DNA of 64,000 nt from Accumulibacter sp. (GTDB taxonomy: Bacteria > Pseudomonadota > Gammaproteobacteria > Burkholderiales > Rhodocyclaceae). The notes beneath the pieces were generated by a model, which saw nothing but the letters and a program-made list of their open reading frames with translations, was not told the origin of the DNA and made no database searches. Shown piece after piece: positions 17,736-26,970 of this stretch; positions within the stretch are counted from its first letter, which is position 1; each line of letters starts with the position of its first letter. The position numbers were made by a program, and so were the translations under genes. The stretch spans positions 2,170,001 to 2,234,000 of the forward strand of contig NZ_JAZKUG010000001.1 of NCBI RefSeq assembly GCF_036625195.1, in the 5' to 3' direction.

Positions 17736-18321
17736 TTCCGCCAGTGCCGAGCTGCCGGCCGCCCCGGATGAACTCAAGCGGGTGCTCGAAGCGGTGCTGC
17801 TGAGTGCCAGGGAGCCGCTCTCTCTGCCCGAATTGCGCAAGGTCTTCAATGATGAAATCACCGCCGACGTGCTGCGGCCGCTGCTCGAAGAGCTGCGCAG
17901 CGAGTGGCAGGGGCGCCCGCTCGAGTTGCTGCCCGTGGCGAGTGGCTGGCGTTTCCGCACGCGCGCCGAGTACATGCCCTATCTCGAACGTCTTCACCCC
18001 GACAAGCCGCCGCGCTACTCGCGTGCCGTCCTCGAAACGCTGGCGATCATTGCCTACCGGCAGCCGGTGACCCGTGGCGACATCGAGGACATCCGCGGCG
18101 TCACGGTCGCCACGCAGGTGGTCCGGGTCCTCGAGGAACGTGGCTGGGTCGACGTCATCGGCCATCGCGACACCCCGGGGCGGCCGGCGCTGCTGGCGAC
18201 GACGAAGAAGTTCCTTGACGACCTCGGTCTGCGCAGCCTCGCCGAGTTGCCGACGCTCGAACACATCAACCCGACTCTGGACCTCTCCGATGCCCAACCA
18301 CAAGCGCCGTCCGCCGGCTGA
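17713..18321 (+). CDS. scpB: Segregation and condensation protein B
   Basis: 202 residues. It is the winged-helix partner that binds ScpA as a dimer. Family features include KRVLEAVLLSAREPLSLPEL at the N-terminus and the conserved AVLETLAIIAYRQPVTRGDI and IRGV segments near residues 100-120. It overlaps scpA upstream and rluB downstream, so the three are one translational unit. Confidence 0.94.
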   Translation: MNTVPSANSASAELPAAPDELKRVLEAVLLSAREPLSLPELRKVFNDEITADVLRPLLEELRSEWQGRPLELLPVASGWRFRTRAEYMPYLERLHPDKPPRYSRAVLETLAIIAYRQPVTRGDIEDIRGVTVATQVVRVLEERGWVDVIGHRDTPGRPALLATTKKFLDDLGLRSLAELPTLEHINPTLDLSDAQPQAPSAG

Positions 18322-19264
18322 TTCCGCTCGCCCATCGCGCTCATCCCACGGCGTGGCTGCAGTGCGGCAGCGGCCCGTGGCGAGCCCGGATGCACCGGTC
18401 GTGGCGGCTGCCGGCAGCCGTCCGCCGGCGCGAAGCGCGCGCTCGACCGACGCGCCGCCCCGCCGTCCCAGCTCCGAGGCTGCCGACAAGCCCGAGCGCC
18501 TGCACAAGCTGCTCGCCAACAGCGGCCTTGGATCGCGGCGCGAGATGGAGGAACTGATCGCTGCCGGTCGCGTCACGGTCAATGGCGAAGCAGCGCAGAT
18601 CGGGCAGTCGGTCAGCCCGGACGACCGCGTCAAGATCAACGGCAAGCTGGTGCGACTGCGTTCTGCCGACCGCCTGCCGCGGGTGCTCCTGTATCACAAG
18701 CCGGAAGGCGAGATCGTTTCGCGCAACGACCCGCAGCACCGCCCGAGCGTCTTCACCTCGCTGCCGCGAATGGCGGCTGGCCGCTGGGTGGCCGTCGGCC
18801 GTCTCGACTTCAACACCAGCGGCTTGCTGTTGTTGACCACTTCCGGCGATCTCGCCAACCGTCTGATGCACCCCCGTTACCAGTTGCTGCGCGAGTACGC
18901 CGTCCGCATCCTCGGCGATCTGCCCGACGAGGCACGGCAACGCCTGCTCGACGGCATCGAACTCGAGGATGGGCTGGCAAACTTCGGCAGCTTCCAGGAA
19001 GCCGGCGGTGAGGGTGCCAACCGCTGGTACCGCGTCTCCCTCTTCGAGGGGCGCAACCGCGAGGTGAGGCGGATGTTCGAGGCCGTTGGCGTGGTGGTCA
19101 GTCGCCTGATCCGCATTCGCTACGGCCCTTTCGTGCTGCCGCCGGGACTCAAGCGCGGCAGGGTACAGGAACTGGCCGAGCCCGAGGTGCGGCGATTGCT
19201 GAGCGATTTCGGCATGGCACCGTCGGTGCTGAGGCGCCCGCCGCCGCGGTCACGGCCAGGTTGA
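18290..19264 (+). CDS. rluB: 23S rRNA pseudouridine(2605) synthase
   Basis: 324 residues from ATG 18290, which overlaps scpB by 32 bases. An S4 RNA-binding domain follows a basic, low-complexity N-terminus (RLHKLLANSGLGSRREMEEL near residue 66). The catalytic loop is GRLDFNTSGLLLLTTSGDLA with the active-site aspartate. The order scpA-scpB-rluB is widely conserved. The family (RluB/RsuA) is certain; RluB specificity is inferred from the neighbourhood. Confidence 0.9.
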   Translation: MPNHKRRPPADSARPSRSSHGVAAVRQRPVASPDAPVVAAAGSRPPARSARSTDAPPRRPSSEAADKPERLHKLLANSGLGSRREMEELIAAGRVTVNGEAAQIGQSVSPDDRVKINGKLVRLRSADRLPRVLLYHKPEGEIVSRNDPQHRPSVFTSLPRMAAGRWVAVGRLDFNTSGLLLLTTSGDLANRLMHPRYQLLREYAVRILGDLPDEARQRLLDGIELEDGLANFGSFQEAGGEGANRWYRVSLFEGRNREVRRMFEAVGVVVSRLIRIRYGPFVLPPGLKRGRVQELAEPEVRRLLSDFGMAPSVLRRPPPRSRPG

Positions 19265-19299
19265 TCGGCCGCCGCCCTTCCGTTGCGGCCGCAGGTCGA

Positions 19300-19328
19300 T
19301 TTACCCGCGCCGGTTTTTTCGTTATAAT
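19300..19328 (+). promoter_or_regulatory. Promoter of the rimP-nusA-infB operon
   Basis: TTTACC and a perfect TATAAT are separated by 17 bases. Transcription would start near 19335, leaving a leader of about 70 bases. Confidence 0.65.
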
Positions 19329-19345
19329 CCAACGGTTTTCCGCTC

Positions 19346-19393
19346 GCCCCTTGCGGGGCATCCAACCGGGGATGGGCTTTTTGCCCATTTTTT
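19346..19393 (+). terminator. Leader hairpins with terminator-like structure before rimP
   Basis: Two hairpins lie between the promoter and the rimP start. The first is GCCCC-TTGC-GGGGC (19346-19359). The second is ATGGGC-TTTTT-GCCCAT followed by five more T (19372-19393), which has the form of an intrinsic terminator. It sits only ten bases before the rimP ATG, downstream of the promoter, so it may attenuate the operon rather than end the previous one. Confidence 0.5.
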
Positions 19394-19403
19394 GTTTGCA
19401 GCC

Positions 19404-19889
19404 ATGGATGTACACGAACTACTTGAGAAGACGCTGACCGGTCTCGGATACGAGTTGGTCGATTTCGAGCGCAGCCCGCGCGGGCGCGTCCTGCGCGTCT
19501 TCATCGACAAGCCGGAGAAGCCGCGCGGCATCGATGTCGACGACTGTGCACTGGTCAGCAACCATCTCTCGCGCGTGCTGGCGGTCGAGGACGTGGACTA
19601 CGATCGCCTGGAGGTCTCCTCGCCGGGGCTCGACCGGGTGCTGCGGAAGGAGTCCGACTTCGCGCGTTTCGCTGGCTGCGAGATCACGCTCAAGCTCCGG
19701 CTGCCGGCGGCCGGCAGGCGCAACTTCAGCGGCATGCTGGGTGGCGTCATCGACGGCAAGGTCCGCCTGCGGATGGACGCGGGTGACATGGATGTCGAGC
19801 TGGACAACATCGACCGGGCACGTCTGGTGCCCAGATTCGCAACAGGGAAATCGGGCGGGAAGCCGGTCCAGGAGGTGATGAGGAAATGA
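19404..19889 (+). CDS. rimP: Ribosome maturation factor RimP
   Basis: 161 residues from ATG 19404. RimP helps assemble the 30S subunit. Family landmarks are LGYELVDFERSPRGRVLRVF and IDKPEKPRGIDVDDC in the N-terminal domain and DRLEVSSPGLDRVL. Its stop overlaps the nusA ATG. It is the first gene of the conserved rimP-nusA-infB-rbfA-truB operon. Confidence 0.95.
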   Translation: MDVHELLEKTLTGLGYELVDFERSPRGRVLRVFIDKPEKPRGIDVDDCALVSNHLSRVLAVEDVDYDRLEVSSPGLDRVLRKESDFARFAGCEITLKLRLPAAGRRNFSGMLGGVIDGKVRLRMDAGDMDVELDNIDRARLVPRFATGKSGGKPVQEVMRK

Positions 19890-21376
19890 GCCGCGAGATC
19901 TTGCTGCTGGTCGATGTGCTGGCGCGCGAAAAGAACGTGACGCGGGAGATCGTTTTCGGCGCGCTCGAACTGGCGCTGGCGTCGGCGACCAAGAAACGCA
20001 TCCACGACGATGCCAACGTGCGGGTGGCGGTCGACCGCGAGACGGGCGACTTCGAGACCTTTCGTCGCTGGGAAGTGGTGGCCGATGCCGATTTTCTCGA
20101 CGAAGAGCAGCAGGTGCCCCTGTCGGAAGCGCAGACCCAGGATCCCGATGTCGAGGTCGGCGACTACCTCGAGGAGGCGCTGGAGCCGATCGACTTCGGC
20201 CGTATCGGAGCGCAGGCGGCGAAGCAGGTGATCCTGCAGAAGATTCGCGACGCCGAGCGGGAGCAGATCCTGAGCGACTTCCTGGCGCGCAAGGAGCACC
20301 TCGTCTCCGGCACGATCAAGCGCATGGAGCGTGGCAACGCGATCGTCGAGACCGGCAAGATGGAAGCGCTGCTGCCGCGCGACCAGATGATTCCGCGCGA
20401 GAACCTGCGCATCGGCGATCGCGTCAAGGCCTATCTGCTGCGCATCGACCGCTCGGCGCGCGGGCCGCAGTTGATCCTCTCGCGCACGGCACCGGAGTTC
20501 ATCATCCAGCTCTTCGCGCTCGAGGTTCCCGAAGTCGATGACGGACTGCTGGAGATCAAGGCAGCGGCGCGTGACCCGGGCATGCGTGCCAAGATCGCCG
20601 TCAAGTCCAACGATCAGCGCATCGATCCGATCGGTACCTGTGTCGGGATGCGCGGCTCGCGGGTGACCGCGGTGACCAACGAACTGGCCGGTGAGCGGGT
20701 CGACATCGTCCTCTGGTCGGCTGATCCGGCGCAGTTCGTGGTCGGCGCGCTGGCGCCGGCCGAGGTCAGCTCGATCGTCGTCGATGAGGAACGACACAGC
20801 ATGGACGTGGTGGTCGACGAACAGAACCTGGCGATCGCGATCGGTCGCGGCGGCCAGAACGTTCGCCTCGCCTCCGAGATGACCGGCTGGTCGATCAACC
20901 TGATGACCGAGGAAGAGTCGAAGACACTCGTCGAAGCCGAGGCGGCAGCGATTCGCGTCCTCTTCATGGAGAAACTCGATGTCGATGAGGAGGTGGCGAA
21001 CATCCTCATCGAGGAAGGTTTCTCGACGCTTGAGGAGGTTGCCTATGTGCCGTTGCACGAGATGCTCGAGATCGAGGCTTTCGACGAGGCGACCGTGCAG
21101 GAACTGCGCGAGCGGGCGCGCAACGTCCTGTTGACCGAGGCGATCGCCACCGAGGAGACGCTGGCCGAGGTCGCCGATGATCTGCTCAGCCTTGACGGGA
21201 TGGACAAGGCGCTGGCCGGCAAACTGGCAGGTGCTGGGATCAAGACGCGCGACGATTTGGCCGACCTGTCGGTCGATGAGCTCGTCGAGATCACCGCCAT
21301 CGACGTGCCACAGGCCACACAACTGATCACCACGGCGCGTGCGCACTGGTTCGAGCAAGTGGGAAAAGAGGGGTAA
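19886..21376 (+). CDS. nusA: Transcription termination/antitermination factor NusA
   Basis: 496 residues. Order: N-terminal RNA-polymerase-binding domain, S1 domain (about 135-200), two KH domains (about 230-350, with DPIGTCVGMRGSRV and AIAIGRGGQNVRLASEMTGW), and two C-terminal acidic helix-hairpin-helix repeats (about 365-490), as in proteobacterial NusA. NusA controls pausing, termination and rRNA antitermination. It overlaps rimP by four bases and precedes infB by two. Confidence 0.96.
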   Translation: MSREILLLVDVLAREKNVTREIVFGALELALASATKKRIHDDANVRVAVDRETGDFETFRRWEVVADADFLDEEQQVPLSEAQTQDPDVEVGDYLEEALEPIDFGRIGAQAAKQVILQKIRDAEREQILSDFLARKEHLVSGTIKRMERGNAIVETGKMEALLPRDQMIPRENLRIGDRVKAYLLRIDRSARGPQLILSRTAPEFIIQLFALEVPEVDDGLLEIKAAARDPGMRAKIAVKSNDQRIDPIGTCVGMRGSRVTAVTNELAGERVDIVLWSADPAQFVVGALAPAEVSSIVVDEERHSMDVVVDEQNLAIAIGRGGQNVRLASEMTGWSINLMTEEESKTLVEAEAAAIRVLFMEKLDVDEEVANILIEEGFSTLEEVAYVPLHEMLEIEAFDEATVQELRERARNVLLTEAIATEETLAEVADDLLSLDGMDKALAGKLAGAGIKTRDDLADLSVDELVEITAIDVPQATQLITTARAHWFEQVGKEG

Positions 21377-21378
21377 GA

Positions 21379-24174
21379 ATGGCGCAGACAAGTGTTTCCC
21401 AATTTGCCAGTCAGCTGCGAATGCCGGCTGGGTCGCTGCTGGAGCAGTTGCAGAAGGCGGGTGTTGCCAAGAAACAGGTCGATGACCTGCTGTCGGAGCA
21501 GGACAAGTCGCGCTTGCTCGAATACTTGCGACGTTCGCACGGGCCGGTCGAGGCCAAGACCAAGATCACCCTGACGCGCCGGGAGACCTCCGAGATTCGG
21601 CAGCAGGACTCGCACGGCAAGTCGCACACGGTGCAGGTCGAGGTACGCAAGAAGCGTGTACTGGTCAAGCGTGATGTTGCCGATACGGCCGCGAGGCCGG
21701 TCCCGCCAGCGGTGGCCGAGGCGGCCGTCGAGCCGGTGCCGGTGCTCGAGCCGGTCGTCGTCCTGGCGCCGGAGCCCGTCGTCGAGGTGGTGGCCGAGCC
21801 CCCGCCGCCGGTGCGCATTGCCGAGCCGGAGCAGGTGCCGCCGCCGGTGGAAGCGCCAGCGCCACTCGCCGAGCAGCCGAAGGCCGAGCCCGTGGCGGCC
21901 GAAGCCAAGCCGGGCGCGAAGAAGGTCGTCACGCGCGCTTCGATCATTGGCGAGGAGCAGCAGCGACTGCGCGCCGAGGAAGAGCGCCGGCATGCCGAGT
22001 TGCGGGCGCGCCAGGAAGCCGAGTTCAAGAGCAAGCAGCAACGCAGCGCCGACCTGCTGCGACTGAAGCAGGAAGCCGAGGAAAAGGCGGTGGCGGCGAA
22101 GGCCGCCGGTGCGGCCAAGGTCGCTGCGGCGCAGACGGCGAGCGATCGGCCGCCCGAGGACAAGACCCTGCACAAGCCCGCTGGCAAGACGGCGACCACG
22201 GACAAGAAGGCGGCCGACAAGAAGACTCCGGACAAGAAGGTCGCGGAAAAGAAGGGCCCGTGGAAGAGCGAAGGCGCGAGCAAGCGGCCGGGGCTGAAGA
22301 CGCGCGGCGCCACCGGCGCCACCGGTTGGCGCGACACCAAGCACGGCAAACGGCCGCGTGGCGGCAGCGACGAAGACGAGCAGCATTCCTCCTTCCAGTT
22401 GCCGGTCGAGCCGGTGATCCATCAGGTCTACGTGCCCGAGACGATTTCCGTTGCCGATCTGGCCCACAAGATGGCGATCAAGGCGACGGAGGTCATCAAG
22501 GCGCTGATGAAGATGGGCACCATGGTGACCATCAACCAGGTCCTGGATCAGGAAACGGCGATGATCATCGTCGAGGAGATGGGGCACAAGGCGCTTGCCG
22601 CCAAGCTCGACGACCCGGACGCGTTCCTCGACGAGAGTGCGGCCGATCAGAAGGACGTCGCGCTCGAGCCGCGTGCGCCGGTGGTCACGGTCATGGGCCA
22701 TGTAGACCACGGCAAGACGTCGCTGCTCGACCACATCCGTCGCACCCGCGTCGCCAGCGGCGAGGCAGGAGGCATCACGCAGCACATCGGCGCTTACCAC
22801 GTGCAGACGGATCGCGGCATGGTGACCTTCCTCGATACACCGGGTCACGAAGCCTTCACCGCCATGCGGGCGCGCGGCGCCAAGGCCACCGACCTGGTGA
22901 TCCTGGTCGTGGCGGCCGATGATGGCGTGATGCCGCAGACTCGCGAGGCCATCCACCATGCCAAGGCTGCGGGCGTGCCGATCGTCGTCGCGGTGAACAA
23001 GATCGACAAGCCGGCTGCACAGCCGGAGCGGGTGAAACAGGAACTCGTCGGCGAGCAGGTGGTGCCCGAGGAGTACGGCGGTGACGCGCCTTTCGTCGCG
23101 GTATCGGCGAAGACCGGTGCCGGCATCGACGAACTGCTCGAGAACGTGTTGCTGCAGGCGGAAGTTCTGGAACTCAAGGCTCCCCGACAGGCGCCGGCCA
23201 AGGGGCTGATCATCGAGGCCCGCCTGGATCGTGGTCGTGGTCCGGTGGCGACGATGCTGGTGCTGTCGGGAACGCTGCACCAAGGCGATGTCCTGCTCGC
23301 GGGCCAGGTCTTCGGACGCGTGCGGGCGATGCTCGACGAGAACGGCAAGGTGATCAAGGAGGCGGGGCCGTCGATCCCGGTCGAGATCCTCGGTCTCTCC
23401 GACGTCCCGGCTGCCGGGCAGGAAGCGGTCGTTCTGGCGGATGAGCGCAAGGCGCGCGAGATCGCTCTCTTCCGGCAGGGCAAGTATCGCGACGTCAAGC
23501 TGGCGACGAAGCAGGCAGCGAGCCTCGAGAGCATTCTGGAGCAGATGACCGAGGCCGAAGCGAAGGTTCTGGCGCTGATCATCAAGGCCGATGTCCAGGG
23601 TTCGCAGGAGGCGCTGGTGCAGTCGCTGCAGAAACTGTCGACCGGCGAAGTCAAGGTCAACGTCATCCACGCCGCGGTCGGTGCGATCAGCGAGTCCGAC
23701 GTCCACTTGGCGCAGGCCTCGAAGGCGGTGATCATCGGCTTCAACACGCGCGCCGACGCCGGTGCCCGCAAGGCGGCAGAAGCGGCCGGGGTCGACATCC
23801 GCTACTACAACATCATCTACGATGCGGTGGACGAGGTGAAGGCGGCGCTGTCGGGCATGCTGGCGCCGGAGAAGAGGGAGGACATCACCGGCCTGATCGA
23901 GATCAGGCAGGTGTTCCGTGCCACCCGGATCGGCACCATCGCCGGTTGCTATGTTCTCGAGGGCGTCGTCAAGCGCAGTTCGCGTGCCCGCCTCCTGCGC
24001 AATCACATCGTCCTCTGGGACGGCGAGATCGAGTCCCTGAAGCGCTTCAAGGAGGACGTCAAGGAGGTGCGCAGCGGTTTCGAGTGCGGTCTGTCGTTGA
24101 AGAACTTCAACGGCTATGTCGAGGGCGACCAGGTCGAAGTCTACGACGTGACGGAAGTCGCGAGGACGCTCTGA
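21379..24174 (+). CDS. infB: Translation initiation factor IF-2
   Basis: 931 residues. The N-terminal helical domain is followed by a long alanine/proline/lysine-rich linker (about 80-330) containing charged repeats, then the IF2_N domain and the GTPase. G motifs: GHVDHGKT at 440-447, DTPGHE near 486 and NKID near 540. The C-terminal domains bind fMet-tRNA. A similarly long frame on the opposite strand is only a codon-usage shadow. The stop is immediately followed by rbfA. Confidence 0.97.
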   Translation: MAQTSVSQFASQLRMPAGSLLEQLQKAGVAKKQVDDLLSEQDKSRLLEYLRRSHGPVEAKTKITLTRRETSEIRQQDSHGKSHTVQVEVRKKRVLVKRDVADTAARPVPPAVAEAAVEPVPVLEPVVVLAPEPVVEVVAEPPPPVRIAEPEQVPPPVEAPAPLAEQPKAEPVAAEAKPGAKKVVTRASIIGEEQQRLRAEEERRHAELRARQEAEFKSKQQRSADLLRLKQEAEEKAVAAKAAGAAKVAAAQTASDRPPEDKTLHKPAGKTATTDKKAADKKTPDKKVAEKKGPWKSEGASKRPGLKTRGATGATGWRDTKHGKRPRGGSDEDEQHSSFQLPVEPVIHQVYVPETISVADLAHKMAIKATEVIKALMKMGTMVTINQVLDQETAMIIVEEMGHKALAAKLDDPDAFLDESAADQKDVALEPRAPVVTVMGHVDHGKTSLLDHIRRTRVASGEAGGITQHIGAYHVQTDRGMVTFLDTPGHEAFTAMRARGAKATDLVILVVAADDGVMPQTREAIHHAKAAGVPIVVAVNKIDKPAAQPERVKQELVGEQVVPEEYGGDAPFVAVSAKTGAGIDELLENVLLQAEVLELKAPRQAPAKGLIIEARLDRGRGPVATMLVLSGTLHQGDVLLAGQVFGRVRAMLDENGKVIKEAGPSIPVEILGLSDVPAAGQEAVVLADERKAREIALFRQGKYRDVKLATKQAASLESILEQMTEAEAKVLALIIKADVQGSQEALVQSLQKLSTGEVKVNVIHAAVGAISESDVHLAQASKAVIIGFNTRADAGARKAAEAAGVDIRYYNIIYDAVDEVKAALSGMLAPEKREDITGLIEIRQVFRATRIGTIAGCYVLEGVVKRSSRARLLRNHIVLWDGEIESLKRFKEDVKEVRSGFECGLSLKNFNGYVEGDQVEVYDVTEVARTL

Positions 24175-24570
24175 GTGGCGGGCAACAGGAGTTTTTCCCG
24201 TCGCGAGCGGGTTGCCGAGCAGATTCGGCGCGAGCTCGCCGACCTGATCCACAGCGAACTGCGCGATCCGCGGGTCGGCATGATCAGCCTGACCGAGGTC
24301 GCGGTCAGCCCCGATTACGCGCATGCCAAGGTCTTCTTCAGCAGCCTTGGCGGCAGCGACCATCTCGCTTCGGTGATGGCCGGCCTGGAGCATGCGGCCG
24401 GCTTTCTGCGCACCGAGCTGGGCAAGCGGATCAGCCTGCACATGACGCCGCAACTGCATTTCGTTTTCGATCAGTCGCTCGAACGCGGCGCGCAGCTGTC
24501 GCGCCTGATCAGCGAGGCGGCGGCGATTTCCGATCACGGTGACCAGTCCGGGCATCCCGAGCAATCGTGA
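24175..24570 (+). CDS. rbfA: 30S ribosome-binding factor A
   Basis: 131 residues beginning with GTG directly after the infB stop. RbfA is a KH-like protein acting in late 16S rRNA maturation. Landmarks are RVAEQIRRELADLIHSELRDPR, VGMISLTEVAVSPDYAHAKV and RISLHMTPQLHFVFDQSLER. Its operon position is canonical. Confidence 0.95.
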   Translation: MAGNRSFSRRERVAEQIRRELADLIHSELRDPRVGMISLTEVAVSPDYAHAKVFFSSLGGSDHLASVMAGLEHAAGFLRTELGKRISLHMTPQLHFVFDQSLERGAQLSRLISEAAAISDHGDQSGHPEQS

Positions 24571-24571
24571 A

Positions 24572-25495
24572 GTGACGGCAAGGAAGAGCTGGCGTCGCGT
24601 GGACGGCGTGTTGCTGCTCGACAAGCCGGGCGGCATGACTTCGAATGCGGCGCTGCAGGCCGCGCGCCGCCTTTATTCGGCGGCCAAGGCCGGACATACC
24701 GGGACCCTCGACCCGCTTGCCAGCGGCCTGTTGCCGTTGTGCTTCGGTGAAGCGACCAAGTTCTCGGCGGACCTGTTGACGGCCGACAAGAGCTACGAGT
24801 GCGAGTTCGTCTTCGGTGTCACGACCGACACCGGAGACGCCGATGGCCGCATCCTGACGCGGTCCCCGGTGGGCTTTTCCGCCGGCGAACTCGAGCTCGC
24901 CCTGCAGGGTTTTCGTGGCCCGATCCGTCAGGTGCCGCCGATGTACTCGGCCCTGAAGCGGGCGGGGCGGCCGCTGCATGAGCTGGCGCGGCAGGGGATC
25001 GAGGTCGAGCGCACGCCGCGCGAGGTCAGCATCCATGAACTGCGGCTGCGCGATTTCTGCGGCGATCGTTGTCGCCTGCTGGTCCGCTGCAGCAAGGGCA
25101 CCTATGTGCGCAGCCTGGCGATGGACTTGGGCGCCGTTCTCGGCTGCGGGGCGCATCTCGGCGCGCTGCGCCGGTTCGCCGTCGGCCCGCTGCTGATCGC
25201 CGATGCCGTCTCCCTCGATGTGCTGTCGGCAATGAGCGCGGACGAACGCCTGGCGTGCCTGTTGCCTGCCGATGCCCTGTTGCAGAGCCTGCCCCTCGTC
25301 CAGCTCGACGAGGTCGGTGGCGAGCGCTTCCTGCACGGCAACTGTGTCGGCGTCAGGGCGGCGCTCGGCCGCTGCCGGGTCTACACCGGCAGCCGCCTGC
25401 TCGGTCTGGGAGAGGTCGACGCCGCCGGCAGCCTGCAGCCACGGCGTGTCGTCGGCGGGCTGCCGGGGCCCGCGCTGCCCGAAGTCAGTCGCTGA
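24572..25495 (+). CDS. truB: tRNA pseudouridine(55) synthase
   Basis: 307 residues from the GTG at 24572, one base after the rbfA stop; this start matches the length of E. coli TruB (314) and its N-terminus before DGVLLLDKPGG. An earlier GTG at 24539 would overlap rbfA. The catalytic aspartate is in GHTGTLDPLASGLLPLC near residue 45, and the PUA-like C-terminus is present. It modifies U55 in the T-loop of tRNAs. Confidence 0.94.
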   Translation: MTARKSWRRVDGVLLLDKPGGMTSNAALQAARRLYSAAKAGHTGTLDPLASGLLPLCFGEATKFSADLLTADKSYECEFVFGVTTDTGDADGRILTRSPVGFSAGELELALQGFRGPIRQVPPMYSALKRAGRPLHELARQGIEVERTPREVSIHELRLRDFCGDRCRLLVRCSKGTYVRSLAMDLGAVLGCGAHLGALRRFAVGPLLIADAVSLDVLSAMSADERLACLLPADALLQSLPLVQLDEVGGERFLHGNCVGVRAALGRCRVYTGSRLLGLGEVDAAGSLQPRRVVGGLPGPALPEVSR

Positions 25496-25515
25496 CGGGT
25501 CGCGTCCGGGGCCAG

Positions 25516-25617
25516 GTGGGCGCTTGTACGGTGAGCCGGCTCATCGTCGCGTTTCGCCCTCGAAGAAAGCGAGTGCCGAATGGCTTGCGCGGGCGACGAG
25601 CAGCACGACGATGCCCA
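25516..25617 (-). pseudogene. Relic of a second tupB-tupC junction
   Basis: Read on the minus strand, this encodes LGIVVLLVARASHSALAFF and the rest of a permease C-terminus ending EGETRR, then, overlapping the stop as ATGA, MSRLTVQAPTW. The same junction in the intact genes (26220-26345) encodes LGMVLLLVALAINSALEFF to QGEARR and then MSLLAVHALTR. Roughly 80 percent of bases agree. It begins a few bases after the tupC stop, so it is the scar of a second, diverged tup-like operon, or of a tandem duplication followed by deletion. Confidence 0.7.
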
Positions 25618-25622
25618 AGGCG

Positions 25623-26270
25623 TCAGCCGATGATGCGGCCGTCGACCAGATCGAGCCGCCGCAGCTTGGGCAGCTCGATGACGTCACGGTCGTGACAGGC
25701 GATGACCGCCGTCGTCCCCGAGTCGCCGAAAGTGCGCAGCAGCTCGAGGGTCTGTCGCCGCGAATCGGCGTCGAGGCTGGCGGTCGGCTCGTCGAGGAGC
25801 AGCAGCGTCGGTCGCAGCACCCAGGTGCGGGCCAGTGCCAGGCGCTGCTTCTCGCCACCGGAAAGCCGGGCGGGCGGTGTGGCGAGGAGGTGGCGCAGGC
25901 GCGCCCACGACAGCGCCTCATCGACCAGTCGCTCGCGCTCGGCACGGGGCACGCCGCGGGCGCGCAGGCCGTAGCTGATGTTGTCGACGACGCTGGTGTG
26001 GAACAGGTAGGGTTGCTGATGCACATAGCTGACCTGTCGGCGCAGCCAGTCGGGGTATGGACACCAGCCAAAGGGGCGGCCGGTGAAGCAGCCGCTGCCG
26101 CCGTCGGGTGCTTCGATGCCGGCGAGAATGCGCAGCAGCGTGGACTTGCCGCTGCCGTTCTCGCCGGTCAGCACGCAGCCTTCGCCGGCCGACAGGCGGA
26201 ACTCGTCGATCGCCAGCAACCGCCGCTGGGCCATTGACCGGGTGAGCGCGTGCACGGCGAGCAGGCTCAT
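25623..26270 (-). CDS. tupC: Tungstate ABC transporter ATP-binding protein
   Basis: 215 residues. Walker A GENGSGKST (residues 37-45), the Q-loop near SYVHQQPY, signature LSGGEKQR, Walker B LLLLDEP and the H-loop near ACHDRD are all present. The ATG overlaps the stop of the permease gene. It powers uptake of the oxyanion bound by the 26971-27795 protein. Tungstate, rather than molybdate or vanadate, is inferred from the binding protein. Confidence 0.85.
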   Translation of the reverse strand: MSLLAVHALTRSMAQRRLLAIDEFRLSAGEGCVLTGENGSGKSTLLRILAGIEAPDGGSGCFTGRPFGWCPYPDWLRRQVSYVHQQPYLFHTSVVDNISYGLRARGVPRAERERLVDEALSWARLRHLLATPPARLSGGEKQRLALARTWVLRPTLLLLDEPTASLDADSRRQTLELLRTFGDSGTTAVIACHDRDVIELPKLRRLDLVDGRIIG

Positions 26271-26959
26271 CGCCGCGCTTCGCCCTGAAAGAACTCGAGT
26301 GCCGAATTGATTGCCAGGGCGACGAGCAGCAGGACCATGCCCAGGGCAATGCCTTGCGCGAAGTCGCCCTTGCTGGTCTCGAGTGCGATGGCGGTCGGCA
26401 TGTTGCGGGTCACGCCGGCGATGTTGCCGCCGACCATCAGTGCGCAGCCGATTTCCGAGACGATGCGGCCGAAGGCGCTGCAGACGGCCGCCATCAGTGC
26501 GAAGCGAACCTCCCGCAGCAGCGTCCAGGCGATGCGTGGCGCAGAAGCGCCGAGTGCCAGCGCCGTCTCACGGGCGCGCGGATCGGCGCCCTGGATTGCC
26601 GACAGCGAGAAAACGACGAGGACGGGCAGCGCGATCAGAACCTGGCCGATGATCATCGCCGTCTGGGTGAACAACAGCTGCAGGTGGCCGAGGACGCCCT
26701 GGCGCGACAGCAGCAGGTACAGGATCAGTCCGACGACGACGGTGGGCGATGCCAGCAGGCCCTGTGTCAGGACGATCAGCGGCCGCCGCCCGGGGAAGGT
26801 GACGGTGGCCAGCACGTAGCCGGCGGCGATGCCGAGCGGCGCCGCCACGAGCATGGCGCGCAGGGTTACCGACAGCGACACGCCGACGATGCCCCACAGT
26901 TCGCGATCGCCCGAGACGAGGAGCAGCAAGGCCGCCAGGGTGGCGTCCCAGAGTGCCAA
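26267..26959 (-). CDS. tupB: Tungstate ABC transporter permease
   Basis: 230 residues with about six hydrophobic helices. The cytoplasmic coupling loop (ETALALGASAPRIAWTLLRE) carries the EAA-type motif of binding-protein-dependent permeases. It lies between the binding protein and the ATPase genes and overlaps the latter by four bases. Confidence 0.85.
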   Translation of the reverse strand: MALWDATLAALLLLVSGDRELWGIVGVSLSVTLRAMLVAAPLGIAAGYVLATVTFPGRRPLIVLTQGLLASPTVVVGLILYLLLSRQGVLGHLQLLFTQTAMIIGQVLIALPVLVVFSLSAIQGADPRARETALALGASAPRIAWTLLREVRFALMAAVCSAFGRIVSEIGCALMVGGNIAGVTRNMPTAIALETSKGDFAQGIALGMVLLLVALAINSALEFFQGEARR

Positions 26960-26970
26960 GCGGCGACTCC

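Noticed and set aside
21043..24636. A 1197-codon open frame on the minus strand opposite infB and the end of nusA
   Set aside because: It is the mirror of the GC-rich codon pattern of infB. It is low in complexity and matches no family, whereas the plus strand encodes a clear IF-2.
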